From NCBI GenBank assembly GCA_017353815.1, contig JAFMSB010000032.1:1092-8023 (forward strand): a DNA stretch of 6,932 bases, given 5' to 3'. Below the pieces are notes generated by a model. It was not told the origin of the DNA. It worked only from the letters and a program-made list of their open reading frames with translations, and did not search any database. This stretch comes from Methylocapsa sp. GTDB lineage: Bacteria; Pseudomonadota; Alphaproteobacteria; Rhizobiales; Beijerinckiaceae. This document shows positions 6,843 to 6,932 of this stretch, in pieces; position 1 is the first letter of the stretch, and each line of letters starts with the position of its first letter. A program made the translations under genes and the position numbers.

Positions 6843-6870
6843 CGTTAATTTTTTTGCATTGGCACGGCAA
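6843..6870 (-). promoter_or_regulatory. Weak candidate promoter upstream of cpdR
   Basis: TTGCCG at 6865-6870 and TTAACG at 6843-6848 on the minus strand are 16 bases apart and could be -35 and -10 elements. The match is modest. If used, the message would carry the hairpin at 6806-6830 in its leader. No paired TTAA-N7-TTAA CtrA box was seen. Confidence 0.2.
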
Positions 6871-6932
6871 GTAATTCGAGGCTACGCGGACCGGCAAGGA
6901 TGCCCGCTCAAAGATCGCTAGCTTCTCTTTTG

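Noticed and set aside
6760..6897. 46-residue N-terminal extension of cpdR from an upstream TTG
   Set aside because: The extension crosses the terminator-like hairpin and is unlike any CpdR; the ATG at 6757-6759 fits the family better.

Overview
The window is GC-rich chromosomal DNA with all recognisable genes on the minus strand. Protein content points to an alphaproteobacterium, most likely of the order Hyphomicrobiales (Rhizobiales). The indicators are a CpdR-type single-domain response regulator, a class II DAHP synthase with the N-terminus typical of that group, and a glutamine-dependent NAD synthetase of the alphaproteobacterial form. The order-level placement is inference from protein similarity recalled by eye; no search was run.

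Layout in the direction of transcription (right to left). At 6806-6830 a hairpin with a U-tract precedes cpdR (6376-6759). Forty-two bases later comes a periplasmic GH103/MltB-type lytic murein transglycosylase with a C-terminal peptidoglycan-binding domain (5125-6333). Next is about 1.46 kb with no intact gene (3659-5124). Then follow a class II DAHP synthase, the entry enzyme of the shikimate pathway (2276-3658), a small SAM-methyltransferase-like protein (1488-2171), and nadE (1-1452), which is cut by the window edge and lacks its C-terminus.

The housekeeping genes belong to separate pathways: cell-cycle proteolysis control, wall remodelling, aromatic amino acid synthesis and NAD synthesis. 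They share orientation but there is no evidence that they form one operon. Short gaps make cpdR-transglycosylase and methyltransferase-nadE plausible co-transcribed pairs.

The most interesting part is the gap between the transglycosylase and DAHP synthase. It holds a decayed minus-strand gene (3794-4638), broken by two in-frame stop codons and one frameshift, whose conserved pieces can be read across all three lesions. It resembles, tentatively, the predicted nuclease-like proteins associated with pPIWI-RE systems. About 280 bp from it lies a single, complete-looking 32-bp type I-C CRISPR repeat (4916-4947) with no second copy and no cas gene in view. Together they suggest the graveyard of a defence-related accessory island between two core genes. 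A perfect 20-bp palindrome (3767-3786) lies at the island's DAHP-synthase side and may be an operator. No intact new system is visible in this window.
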